From positions 124,001 through 188,000 of the forward strand of contig NW_027475148.1 of NCBI RefSeq assembly GCF_051020985.1: a DNA stretch of 64,000 bases, read 5' to 3'. Positions 50,993 through 62,786 of the stretch are shown piece by piece. This DNA comes from Nomia melanderi. Lineage: Eukaryota; Arthropoda; Insecta; Hymenoptera; Halictidae. The notes beneath the pieces were generated by a model. It searched no databases. It worked only from the letters and a program-made list of their open reading frames with translations, and was not told the DNA's origin. How positions within the stretch are numbered: position 1 is the first letter of the stretch; every line of letters starts with the position of its first letter. The position numbers were made by a program, and so were the translations under genes.

Positions 50993-51364
50993 CAGATATA
51001 TATTGGATTTTTCCCAGACCCTGAGTGTCCGGCCCCATGTGTCGGTGGTTTTCTCGGCCCCTGTTGGTCCGAGGTCGTTGCCGCTGCTCAGATTCATGCG
51101 CCAGGGCCTCCCGCAGACAAAGCACTTTGATTTATTGTGCTATCTGTAACAGCACCCGAGAAAGCTCCATATATGTTCTGGATTTTTACATGACTTTGGG
51201 TGACCGATACCGAAAATCTGTAATTTTCTCGGCCCCTGGTGTTCCGATGTCGTTCCTGCTGCACAGATTCATGCGCAAGGGCCTCCTAAGGACAATGCAC
51301 TTTGGTTTATTGCGCTATCTCTAATAGCAGCCGAGATATCACCAGATATATATTGGATTTTTCC
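50993..51364 (+). repeat. Block repeated at 52393-52764 (1,400 bp)
   Basis: Markers are tttttcccagaccctgag, ggtcgttgccgctgctcag, gcctcccgcagacaaagcac, gtaacagcacccgagaaagc and the B2 core. Differences are cctgttggtcc/cggttggtcc, catgcgcc/catgagcc and atatgttctgg/atctgttctgg. The match ends at tccctgaccctgacag versus tccccgaccctgag. Confidence 0.86.
51158..51226 (+). repeat. B-type core (B2) with linked gtaacagcaccc
   Basis: Reads gagaaagctccatatatg, ttctggatttttacatgact, ttgggtgaccgataccg and aaaatctgtaattttc. Copies are at 52558-52626, 56056-56126, 57806-57876 and 61132-61202, each preceded by ctgtaacagcaccc instead of taatagcaccc. The strict linkage suggests a single B2 founder for the 51-61 kb segment. 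Confidence 0.87.
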
Positions 51365-52044
51365 CTGACCCTGACAGTCCGACCCCATGAGACGGTGGTT
51401 TTCTCGGCCCCTGGTGCTCCGAGGTCGTTCCCGCTGCACATATTCATGCGCCAGGGCCTCCTGCAGACAATTCACTATGGTTTATTGCGCTATCTCTAAT
51501 AGCACCCGACATATCACCAGATATATATTGGATTTTTCCCCGACCCTGAGTGTTCGGCCCCATGAGACGGTTGTTTTCTCGGCCCCTGGTGGTCCGAGGT
51601 CGATCCCGCTGCACCGATTCATGCACCAGGGCCTCCTGCAGACAATGCACTTTGGTTTATTGCGCTATCTCTATTAGCAGCTGAGATATCACCAGATATA
51701 TATTGAATTTTTCCCTGGCCCTAGGTGTCCGGCCGCATGAGACGGTGATTTTCTCGGCCCCTTGTGGTCCGAGGTCGTTCCCGCTGCACAGATTCATGCG
51801 CCAGGGCCCCCTGCAGATAATTCACTTTGATTTATTGCGCTATCTCTAATTGCACCCGAGATATCACCAGACATATATTGGATTTTTCCCTGACGCTGAG
51901 TGTCCGGCCCCATGTGTCGATGGTTTTCTCGGTCCCTCATAGACCGAGGCCGATCCCGCTGCACAGATTCATGCGCCAGGGCCCCCTGCAGATAATTCAC
52001 CTTGATTTATCGCGCTATCTGTAATAGAACCCGAGATATCACCA

Positions 52045-52276
52045 GATATATGCTGGATTTTTACATGACCTTGGGTGACGGATACCGAAAATCTGTAATT
52101 TTCTCGGCCCCTGGTGGTCCGATGTCGTTCCCGCTGTACAGATGCATGCGCCAGGGCCTCCTACAGACAATGCACTTTGATTAATTGCGCTATCTGTAAT
52201 AGCACCCGAGAATGCTCCATATATATGCTGGATTTTTACATGACTTTCAGTGACGGATACCGAAAATCTGTAATTT
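52045..52276 (+). repeat. Two adjacent B units, one a B1/B2 hybrid
   Basis: The first (52045-52105) has the B1 left side (gagatatcaccagatatatg) but the B2 right side (gataccgaaaatctg). The second (52210-52276) is B2-like, with gagaatgctccatatatatg and actttcagtgacgg. Having both side by side with a recombinant is direct evidence of exchange between B1 and B2. Confidence 0.84.
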
Positions 52277-53704
52277 TCTCGGCCCCTGGTGGTCCGATGT
52301 CGTTCCTGCTGCACAGATTCATGCGCAAGGGCCTCCTACAGACATTGCACTTTGATTTATCATGCTGTCTCTAATAGCACCCGAGATATCACCAGATATA
52401 TATTGGATTTTTCCCAGACCCTGAGTGTCCGGCCCCATGTGTCGGTGGTTTTCTCGGCCCCGGTTGGTCCGAGGTCGTTGCCGCTGCTCAGATTCATGAG
52501 CCAGGGCCTCCCGCAGACAAAGCACTTTGATTTATTGTGCTATCTGTAACAGCACCCGAGAAAGCTCCATATCTGTTCTGGATTTTTACATGACTTTGGG
52601 TGACCGATACCGAAAATCTGTAATTTTCTCGGCCCCTGGTGTTCCGATGTCGTTCCTGCTGCACAGATTCATGCGCAAGGGCCTCCTAAGGACAATGCAC
52701 TTTGGTTTATTCCGCTATCTCTAATAGCAGCCGAGATATCACCAGATATATATTGGATTTTTCCCCGACCCTGAGTGTTCGGCCCCATGAGACGGTGGTT
52801 TTCTCTTCCGCTGGTGGTCCGAGGACGTTCCCGCTGCACAGATTCATGCGCCAGGGCCTCCTACAGACAATGCAGTTTGTTTTATTGCGCTATCTGTAAT
52901 AGCACCCGAGATATCACCAGATATATGCTGGATTTTTACATGACCCTGAGTGTCCGGACCCATGTGTCAGTGGTTTTCACGGCCCCTGGTGATCCGAGGT
53001 CGTTCCCGCTGCACATATTCATGCGCCAGGGCCTCCTGGAGACAATTCACTTTGGTTTATTGCGCTATCTCTAATAGCACCCGACATATCACCAGATATA
53101 TATTGGATTTTTCCCCAACCCTGAGTATCCGGCGCCATGTGTCGGTGGTTTTCTCGGCCCTTGGTGGTCCGAGGTCGATCCCGCTGCACAGATGCATTCG
53201 CCAGGGCCTCCTGCAGATAATTCACTTTCGTTTCTTGCGCTATCTCTAATAGCACCCGAGATATCACCAGATATATAATGGATTTTCCCTTACCCTGAGT
53301 CTCCGGCCCCATGAGACGGTGGTTTTCTCGGCCCCTGGTTGTCCGAGGTCGTTTCCGCTGCACAGATTCATGCGCCAGGGCCTCCTACAGACAATGCACT
53401 TTGATTTATTGCACTATCTCTAATAGCACCCGAGATATCACCAGATATATATTGGATTTTCCCCTGACCCTGACAGTCCGGCCCCATGAGACGGTGGTTT
53501 TCTCGGCCCCTGGTGGTCCGTGCACCTTGCCGCTGCACAGATTCATGCGCCAGGGCCTCCTACAGACAATGCACTTTTATTTATCGCGCTATCTCTAATA
53601 GCACCTGAGATAACACCAGATATATGTTGCATTTTTCCTTGTCCCTGAGTGTCCGGCCCCATGTGTCGGTGGTTTTCTCGGACCCTGGTGATCCGAGGTC
53701 GTTC

Positions 53705-54348
53705 CCGCTGCACAGAATCATGCGCCAGGGCTTCCTGCAGACAATGCACTTTGATTTATTGCGCTGTCTCTAATAGCAACCGAGATATCATCAGATACAT
53801 CCTGGGTTTTTACATGACCTTGGGTGTCCGGCGCCATGTGTCGGTGGTTTTCTCGGCCCTTGGTGGTCCGAGGTCGTTCCCGCTGCCCAGATTCATGCGG
53901 CAGGGCCTCCTACAGACAATGCACTTTGGTTTATTGCGCTATCTCTAATAGCACCCGCGATATCACCACATATATATTGGATTTTCCCCTGACCCTGAGT
54001 GTCCGGCCCAATGAGCCGGTGGTTTTCTCGGTCCCTGGTGGTCCGAGGTCGTTCCCGCCGCACAGATTCATGCGCCAGGGCCTCCTACAGACAATGCACT
54101 TTGATTTATTGCGCTATCTGTAATAGCGCTCGAGATATCACCAGATATATATTGGATTTTTCCCTGACCCTGACAGTCCGGCCCCATGAGACGGTGATTC
54201 TCTCGGCCCCTGGTGGTCCGAGGTCGTTCCTGCTGCACAGATTCATTCGCCAGGGCTTCCTGCAGACAATGCACTTTGATTTATGGCGCTATTTGTAATA
54301 GAACCCGAGATATCACCAGATATATGCTGGATTTTTCCCTGACCCTGA
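53705..54348 (+). repeat. Long-range duplicated block, partner at 62632-63275
   Basis: Aligned at 8,927 bp over about 640 bp. Shared private alleles are caaccgagatatcatcag, gatacatcctgggtttttac, ccggcgccatgtgtcgg, cgctgcccagattcatgcgg, gcccaatgagccgg, cccgccgcacag, gatttatggcgctatttg and tagaacccgag. Differences include cgctcgaga/cactcgaaa and gagacggtgattc/gagacagtgattc. Among the pairs I found in this region it is one of the most widely separated. Confidence 0.86.
53785..53835 (+). repeat. A/B hybrid core, gatacatcctgggtttttac
   Basis: The left half follows B (gggtttttacatgacct, tgggtg) and then returns to the A sequence (tccggcgccatgtgtcgg) within the core. Copies lie at about 59390-59440, 62717-62767 and 63592-63642, all preceded by agcaaccgagatatcatcag. 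A different hybrid is at 52921-52960, where atgctggatttttacatg is followed by the A-type accctgagtgtccgg. Confidence 0.85.
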
Positions 54349-55619
54349 GTGTCCGGCCCCATGAGACGGTGGTTTTCTCGGCCCCTGGTGGTCCGAGGTC
54401 GTTCCCGCTGCACAGATGCATGCGACAGGGCCTCCTGCAGATAATTCACTATGATTAATTGCGCTATCTCTAATAGCACTAGAGATATCACCAGATATAT
54501 ATTGGATTTTTCGCTGACCCTGAGTGTCCGACCCCATGAGACGGTGGTTTTCTCGGCCCCTGGTGTTCCGAGACCGATCACACTGCACAGATTCATGCGC
54601 CAGGACCTCTTGCAGACAATGCACTTTGGTTTATTGCCCTATCTCTAATAGCACCCGAGATATCACCAGATATATATTGGATTTTTCCCTGACCCTGACA
54701 GTTCGACCCCATGAGACGGTGGTTTTCTAGGCCCCTGGCGGTCCGAGGTCGTTCCCGCTGCACAGATTCATGCGCCAGGGCCTCCTGCAGACAATGCACT
54801 TTGATTTATTGCGCTATCTGTAATAGCACCCGAGATATCACCAGATTTATATTGGATTTTTCCCTTACCCTGACAGTCCGGCCCCATGAGACGGTGGTTT
54901 TCTCGGCCCCTGGTGGTCCGAGGTCGTTCCCGCTGCACAGATTCATGCGCTAGGGCCTCCTGCAGACAATGCACTTTGATTTATTGCGCTATCTCTAATA
55001 GCACCCGAGATGTCACCAGATTTATATTGGATTTTTCCCTTACCCTGACAGTCCGGCCCCATGAGACGGTGGTTTTCTAGGCCCCTGGCGGTCCGAGGTC
55101 GTTCCCGCTGCACAGATTCATGCGCCAGGGCCTCCTACAGACAATGCACTCTGGTTTAGTGCGCTATCTGTAAGAGCACCCGAGATATCACCAGATATAT
55201 ATTGGATTTTTCCCTGAACCTGAGTGTCCGACCCCATGAGACGGTGATTTTCTCGGCCCCTGGTGCTCCGAGGTCGATCCCGCTGCACAGATTCATGCGC
55301 CAGGGCACCCTGCAGATAATTCACTTTGATTTATTGCGCTATCTCTAATAGCACCCGAGATATCACCAGATATATATGGGATTTTTCGCTGACCCTGAGT
55401 GTCCGACCCCATGAGACGGTGGTTTTCTCGGCCCCTGGTGGTCCGAGGTCCATCCCGCTGCACAGATTCATGCGCCAGGGCCTCCTACAGACAATGCACT
55501 TTGATTTATTGCGCTATCTGTAATAGCACCCGAGATATCACCAGATTTATATTGGATTTTTCCCTTACCCTGACAGTCCGGCCCCATGAGACGGTGGTTT
55601 TCTCGGCCCCTCGTGGACC

Positions 55620-56140
55620 GAGGTCGTTCCCGCTGCACAGATTCATGCGCCAGGGCCTCCTACAGACAATGCACTTTGGTTTAGTGCGCTATCTGTAAGA
55701 GCACCCGAGATATCACCAGATATATATTGGATTTTTCCCTGAACCTGAGTGTCCGACCCCATGAGACGGTGATTTTCTCGGCCCCTGGTGCTCCGAGGTC
55801 GATCCCGCTGCACAGATTCATGCGCCAGGGCACCCTGCAGATAATTCACTTTGATTTATTGCGCTATCTCTAATAGCACCCGAGATATCACCAGATATAT
55901 ATTGGATTTTTCGCTGACCCTGAGTGTCCGACCCCATGAGACGGTGATTTTCTCGGACCCTGGTGGTCCGAGGTCGTTCCCGCTGCACAGATTCATGCAC
56001 CAGGGCCTCCTACAGACAATGCACTTTGATTTATTGTGCTATCTGTAACAGCACCCGAGAAAGCTCCATATATGTTCTGGATTTTTACATGACTTTGGGT
56101 GACCGATACCGAAAATCTGTAATTTTCTCGGCCCCTGGTG
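55620..56140 (+). repeat. Block repeated at 57370-57890 (1,750 bp)
   Basis: Matches at exactly ten units. Markers are ggtttagtgcgctatctg with taagagcaccc, ctgaacctgagtgtcc, ctggtgctccgagg, ggcaccctgcagataattc, gcaccagggcctcc and the B2 core. The gtttagtgcgc unit is also found near 55150, 58830, 59880, 60760 and 62155, a frequently copied lineage of this segment. Confidence 0.86.
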
Positions 56141-56741
56141 GTCCGAGGTCGTTCCCGCTGCACAGATGCATGCGACAGGGCCTCCTGCAGATAATTCACT
56201 ATGATTAATTGCGCTATCTCTAATAGCACTCGAGATATCACCAGATATATATTGGATTATTCCCTGACCCTGAGTGTCCGACCCCATGAGACGGTGATTT
56301 TCTCGGCCCCTGGTGGTCCGAGGTCGATCCCGCTGCACAGATTCATGCGCCAGGGCCTCCTGCAGGCAATGCACTTTGATTTATTGCGCTGTCTGTAATA
56401 GCACCCGAGATATCACCAGATATATATTGGATTTTTCCCTGACCCTGACAGTCCGGCCCCAAGAGACGGTGATTTTCTCGGCCCCTGGTGGTCCGAGGTA
56501 GATCCCGCTGCACAAATTTATGCGCCAGGGCCTCCTACAGACAATGCATTTCGATTTATTGCGCTATCTATAATAGCACCCGAGATATCACCAGATATAT
56601 ATTGGATTTTTCCCTGACCCTGAGTGTCCGACCCCATGAGACGGTGGTTTTCTCGGCCCCTGGTAGTCCGAGGTCGATCCCGCTGCACAGATTCATGCGC
56701 CAGGGCCTCCTACAGACAATGCACTTAGATTTATTGCGCTA

Positions 56742-59460
56742 TCTATAATAGCACCCGAGATATCACCAGATATATATTGGATTTATCGCTGACCCTGAGT
56801 GTCCGACCCCATGAGACGGTGGTTTTCTCGGCCCCTGGTGGTCCGAGGCCGATCCCGCTGCACAGATTCATGCGCCAGGACCTCTTGCGGACAATGCACT
56901 TTGGTTTATTGCCCTATCTCTAATAGCACCCGAGATATCACCAGATATATATTGGATTTTTCCCTGACTCTGACAGTTCGACCCCATGAGACGGTGGTTT
57001 TCTAGGCCCCTGGAGGTCCGAGGTCGTTCCCGCTGCACAGATTCATGCGCCAGGGCCTCCTGCAGACAATGCACTTTGATTTATTGCGCTATCTGTAATA
57101 GCACCCGAGATATCACCAGATTTATATTGGATTTTTCCCTTACCCTGACAGTCCTGCCCCATGAGACGGTGGTTTTCTCGGCCCCTGGTGGTCCGAGGTC
57201 GTTCCCGCTGCACAGATTCATGCGCTAGGGCCTCCTGCAGACAATGCACTTTGATTTATTGCGCTATCTCTAATAGCACCCGAGATGTCACCAGATATAT
57301 ATTGGATTTCTCCCTGACCCTGACAGTCCGGCCCCATGAGACGGTGTTTTTCTCGGCCCCTCGTGGTCCGAGGTCGTTCCCGCTGCACAGATTCATGCGC
57401 CAGGGCCTCCTACAGACAATGCACTTTGGTTTAGTGCGCTATCTGTAAGAGCACCCGAGATATCACCAGATATATATTGGATTTTTCCCTGAACCTGAGT
57501 GTCCGACCCCATGAGACGGTGATTTTCTCGGCCCCTGGTGCTCCGAGGTCGATCCCGCTGCACAGATTCATGCGCCAGGGCACCCTGCAGATAATTCACT
57601 TTGATTTATTGCGCTATCTCTAATAGCACCCGAGATATCACCAGATATATATTGGATTTTTCGCTGACCCTGAGTGTCCGACCCCATGAGACGGTGATTT
57701 TCTCGGACCCTGGTGGTCCGAGGTCGTTCCCGCTGCACAGATTCATGCACCAGGGCCTCCTACAGACAATGCACTTTGATTTATTGTGCTATCTGTAACA
57801 GCACCCGAGAAAGCTCCATATATGTTCTGGATTTTTACATGACTTTGGGTGACCGATACCGAAAATCTGTAATTTTCTCGGCCCCTGGTGTTCCGATGTC
57901 GTTCCTGCTATACAGATTCATGCGCAAGGGCCTCCTAAGGACAATGCACTTTGGTTAATTGCGCTATCTCTAATAGCAGCCGAGATATCACCAGATATAT
58001 ATTGGATTTTTCCCTGACCCTGACAGTCCGGCCCCATGAGACGGTGATTTTCTCGGCCCCTCGTGGTCCGAGGTCGTTCCCGCTGCACAGATTCATGCGC
58101 CAGGGCCCCCTGCAGATAATTCACTTTGATTTATTGCGCTATCTCTAATAGCACCCGAGATATCACCAGATATATATTGGATTTTTCTCTGTCCCTGAGT
58201 GTCCGGCCCCATGTGTCGGTGATTTTCTCGGACCCTGGTGGTCCGAGGTCGTTCCCGCTGCACAGATTCATGCGCCAGGGCCTCCTACAGACAATGCACT
58301 TTGATTTATTGCGCAATCTGTAATAGCACCCGAGATATCACCAGATATATGATGGATTTTTACATGACCTTGGGTGACGGATTCCGAATATCTGTAATTT
58401 TCTCGGCCCCTGGTGGTCCGAGGTCGTTCCCGCTGCACAGATTCATGCGCTAGGGCCTCCTGCAGACTATGCACTTTGATTTATTGCGCTATCTCTAATA
58501 GCACCCGAGATATCACCAGATATATATTGGATTTTTCCCTGACGCTGAGTGTCCGGCCCCATGTGTCGATGGTTTTCTCGGTCCCTCGTAGTCCGAGGCC
58601 GATCCCGCTGCACAGATTCATGCGCCAGGGCCCCCTGCAGATAATTCACTTTGATTTATTGCGCTATCTCTAATAGCACCCGAGATATCACCAGATATAT
58701 ATTGGATTTTTCGCTGACCCTGAGTGTCCGACCCCATGAGACGGAGGTTTTCTCGGCCCCTGGAGGTCCGAGGTCGTTCCCGCTGCACAGATTCATGCGC
58801 CAGGGCCTCCTACAGACAATGCACTTTGGTTTAGTGCGCTATCCGTAAGAGCACCCGAGATATCACCAGATATATATTGGATTTTCCCCCGACCCTGGGT
58901 GTCCGTCCCCATGTGACTGTGGTTTTCTCGGCCCCTGGTGATCCGAGGTCGCTCCCGCTGCACATATTCATGCGCCAGGGCCTGCTGCAGACAATTCTCT
59001 TTGGTTTATTGCGCTATCTCTAATAGCACCCGACATATCACCAGATATATATGTGTTTTTTCCCCGACCCTGAGTGTTCGGCCCCATTAGACGGTTGTTT
59101 TCTCGGCCCCTGGTGGTCCGAGGTCGTTCCCGCTGCACAGATTCATATGCCAGGGCCTCCTACAGACAATGCACTTTGGTTTATTGGGCTATCTGTTAGA
59201 GCACCCGAGATATCACCAGATATATATTGAATTTTTCAACCGACCCTGAGTGTCCCGCCCCATGAAACGGTTGTTTTCTCGGCCCCTGGTGGTCCGAGGT
59301 CGTTCCCGCTGCACAGAATCATGCGCCAGGGCTTCCTGCAGACAATGCACTTTGATTTATTGCGCTGTCTCTAATAGCAACCGAGATATCATCAGATACA
59401 TCCTGGGTTTTTACATGACCTTGGGTGTCCGGCGCCATGTGTCGGTGGTTTTCTCGGCCC
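56742..59460 (+). repeat. 3,326-bp HOR (19 units), copy 1
   Basis: Aligned to 60068-62786 at 3,326 bp. Shared markers include cttgcggac or cttgcagac with ggtttattgccctatc, tttctaggcccctgg, gatttctccctgacc, the gtttagtgcgc unit, B2 then B1 units, and tattgaatttttcaaccgac (one extra base). This copy contains a unit at about 58083-58258 with no equivalent in copy 2. Confidence 0.9.
58341..58400 (+). repeat. B-type core (B1) with gatatatgatgg, copy at 61495-61552
   Basis: This core has the tatgatggatttttacatg left end also seen near 4270, but attccgaatatctgtaattt on the right as in the 15-18 kb group. It follows a unit ending gcgcaatctgtaatagc. The two copies belong to the 3,326-bp HOR but sit 3,151 bp apart because of the one-unit gain and loss between those HOR copies. 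Confidence 0.85.
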
Positions 59461-60067
59461 CTGGTAGTCCGAGGTCGATCCCGCTGCACAGATTCATGCG
59501 CCAGGGCCTCCTACAGACAATGCACTTAGATTTATTGCGCTATCTATAATAGCACCCGAGATATCACCAGATATATATTGGATTTTTCGCTGACCCTGAG
59601 TGTCCGACCCCATGAGACGGTGGTTTTCTCGGCCCCTGGCGGTCCGAGGTCGTTCCCGCTGCACAGATTCATGCGCCAGGGCCTCCTGCAGACAATGCAC
59701 TTTGATTTATTGCGCTATCTCTAATAGCACCCGAGATGTCACCAGATATATATTGGATTTCTCCCTGACCCTGACAGTCCGGCCCCATGAGACGGTGTTT
59801 TTCTCGGCCCCTCGTGGTCCGAGGTCGTTCCCGCTGCACAGATTCATGCGCCAGGGCCTCCTACAGACAATGCACTTTGGTTTAGTGCGCTATCTGTAAG
59901 AGCACCCGAGATATCACCAGATATATATTGGATTTTTCCCTGAACCTGAGTGTCCGACCCCATGAGACGGTGATTTTCTCGGCCCCTGGTGCTCCGAGGT
60001 CGATCCCGCTGCACAGATTCATGCGCCAGGGCACCCTGCAGATAATTCACTTTGATTTATTGCGCTA

Positions 60068-62786
60068 TCTCTAATAGCACCCGAGATATCACCAGATATA
60101 TATTGGATTTTTCGCTGACCCTGAGTGTCCGACCCCATGAGACGGTGGTTTTCTCGGCCCCTGGTGGTCCGAGGCCGATCCCGCTGCACAGATTCATGCG
60201 CCAGGACCGCTTGCAGACAATGCACTTTGGTTTATTGCCCTATCTCTAATAGCACCCGAGATATCACCAGATATATATTGGATTTTTCCCTGACTCTGAC
60301 AGTTCGACCCCATGAGACGGTGGTTTTCTAGGCCCCTGGAGGTCCGAGGTCGTTCCCGCTGCACAGATTCATGCGCCAGGGCCTCCTGCAGACAATGCAC
60401 TTTGATTTATTGCGCTATCTGTAATAGCACCCGAGATATCACCAGATTTATATTGGATTTTTCCCTTACCCTGACAGTCCGGCCCCATGAGACGGTGGTT
60501 TTCTCGGCCCCTGGTGGTCCGAGGTCGTTCCCGCTGCACAGATTCATGCGCTAGGGCCTCCTACAGACAATGCACTTTGATTTATTGCGCTATCTCTAAT
60601 AGCACCCGAGATGTCACCAGATATATATTGGATTTCTCCCTGACCCTGACAGTCCGGCCCCATGAGACGGTGTTTTTCTCGGCCCCTCGTGGTCCGAGGT
60701 CGTTCCCGCTGCACAGATTCATGCGCCAGGGCCTCCTACAGACAATGCACTTTGGTTTAGTGCGCTATCTGTAAGAGCACCCGAGATATCACCAGATATA
60801 TATTGGATTTTTCCCTGAACCTGAGTGTCCGACCCCATGAGACGGTGATTTTCTCGGCCCCTGGTGCTCCGAGGTCGATCCCGCTGCACAGATTCATGCG
60901 CCAGGGCACCCCGCAGATAATTCACTTTGATTTATTGCGCTATCTCTAATAGCACCCGAGATATCACCAGATATATATTGGATTTTTCGCTGACCCTGAG
61001 TGTCCGACCCCATGAGACGGTGATTTTCTCGGACCCTGGTGGTCCGAGGTCGTTCCCGCTGCACAGATTCATGCACCAGGGCCTCCTACAGACAATGCAC
61101 TTTGATTTATTGTGCTATCTGTAACAGCACCCGAGAAAGCTCCATATATGTTCTGGATTTTTACATGACTTTGGGTGACCGATACCGAAAATCTGTAATT
61201 TTCTCGGCCCCTGGTGTTCCGATGTCGTTCCTGCTATACAGATTCATGCGCAAGGGCCTCCTAAGGACAATGCACTTTGGTTAATTGCGCTATCTCTAAT
61301 AGCAGCCGAGATATCACCAGATATATATTGGATTTATCCCTGACCCTGACAGTCCGGCCCCATGAGACGGTGATTTTCTCGGCCCCTCGTGGTCCGAGGT
61401 CGTTCCCGCTGCACAGATTCATGCGCCAGGGCCTCCTACAGACAATGCACTTTGATTTATTGCGCAATCTGTAATAGCACCCGAGATATCACCAGATATA
61501 TGATGGATTTTTACATGACCTTGGGTGACGGATTCCGAATATCTGTAATTTTCTCGGCCCCTGGTGGTCCGAGGTCGTTCCTGCTGCACAGATTCATTCG
61601 CCAGTGCCTCCTACAGACATTGCACTTTGATTTATCGCGCTGTCTCTAATAGCACCCGAGATATCACCAGATATATATTGAATTTTTCCCTGGCCCTAGG
61701 TGTCCGGCCCCATGAGACGGTAGTTTTCTCGGCCCCTGGTGGTCCGAGGTCGTTCCCGCTGCACAGATTCATGCGCTAGGGCCTCCTGCAGACTATGCAC
61801 TTTGATTTATTGCGCTATCTCTAATAGCACCCGAGATATCACCAGATATATATTGGATTTTTCCCTGACGCTGAGTGTCCGGCCCCATGTGTCGATGGTT
61901 TTCTCGGTCCCTCGTAGTCCGAGGCCGATCCCGCTGCACAGATTCATGCGCCAGGGCCCCCTGCAGATAATTCACTTTGATTTATTGCGCTATCTCTAAT
62001 AGCACCCGAGATATCACCAGATATATATTGGATTTTTCGCTGACCCTGAGTGTCCGAACCCATGAGACGGTGGTTTTCTCGGCCCCTGGAGGTCCGAGGT
62101 AGTTCCCGCTGCACAGATTCATGCGCCAGGGCCTCCTACAGACAATGCACTTTGGTTTAGTGCGCTATCCGTAAGAGCACCCGAGATATCACCAGATATA
62201 TATTGGATTTTCCCCTGACCCTGGGTGTCCGTCCCCATGTGACTGTGGTTTTCTCGGCCCCTGGTGATCCGAGGTCGTTCCCGCTGCACATATTCATGCG
62301 CCAGGGCCTGCTGCAGACAATTCTCTTTGGTTTATTGCGCTATCTCTAATAGCACCCGACATATCACCAGATATATATGTGTTTTTTCCCCGACCCTGAG
62401 TGTTCGGCCCCATTAGACGGTTGTTTTCTCGGCCCCTGGTGGTCCGAGGTCGTTCCCGCTGCACAGATTCATATGCCAGGGCCTCCTACAGACAATGCAC
62501 TTTGGTTTATTGGGCTATCTGTTAGAGCACCCGAGATATCACCAGATATATATTGAATTTTTCAACCGACCCTGAGTGTCCCGCCCCATGAAACGGTTGT
62601 TTTCTCGGCCCCTGGTGGTCCGAGGTCGTTCCCGCTGCACAGAATCATGCGCCAGGGCTTCCTGCAGACAATGCACTTTGATTTATTGCGCTGTCTCTAA
62701 TAGCAACCGAGATATCATCAGATACATCCTGGGTTTTTACATGACCTTGGGTGTCCGGCGCCATGTGTCGGTGGTTTTCTCGGCCC
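60068..62786 (+). repeat. 3,326-bp HOR (19 units), copy 2
   Basis: Second copy of 56742-59460. It lacks the unit found at 58083-58258 but contains another (about 61570-61745, with gttcctgctgcacag and cattcgccagtgcc) missing from copy 1, so the flanks return to the same 3,326-bp offset. The match ends at 62787, where this copy continues cccttggtggtcc (as in 53860) and copy 1 continues cccctggtagtcc. Confidence 0.9.
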
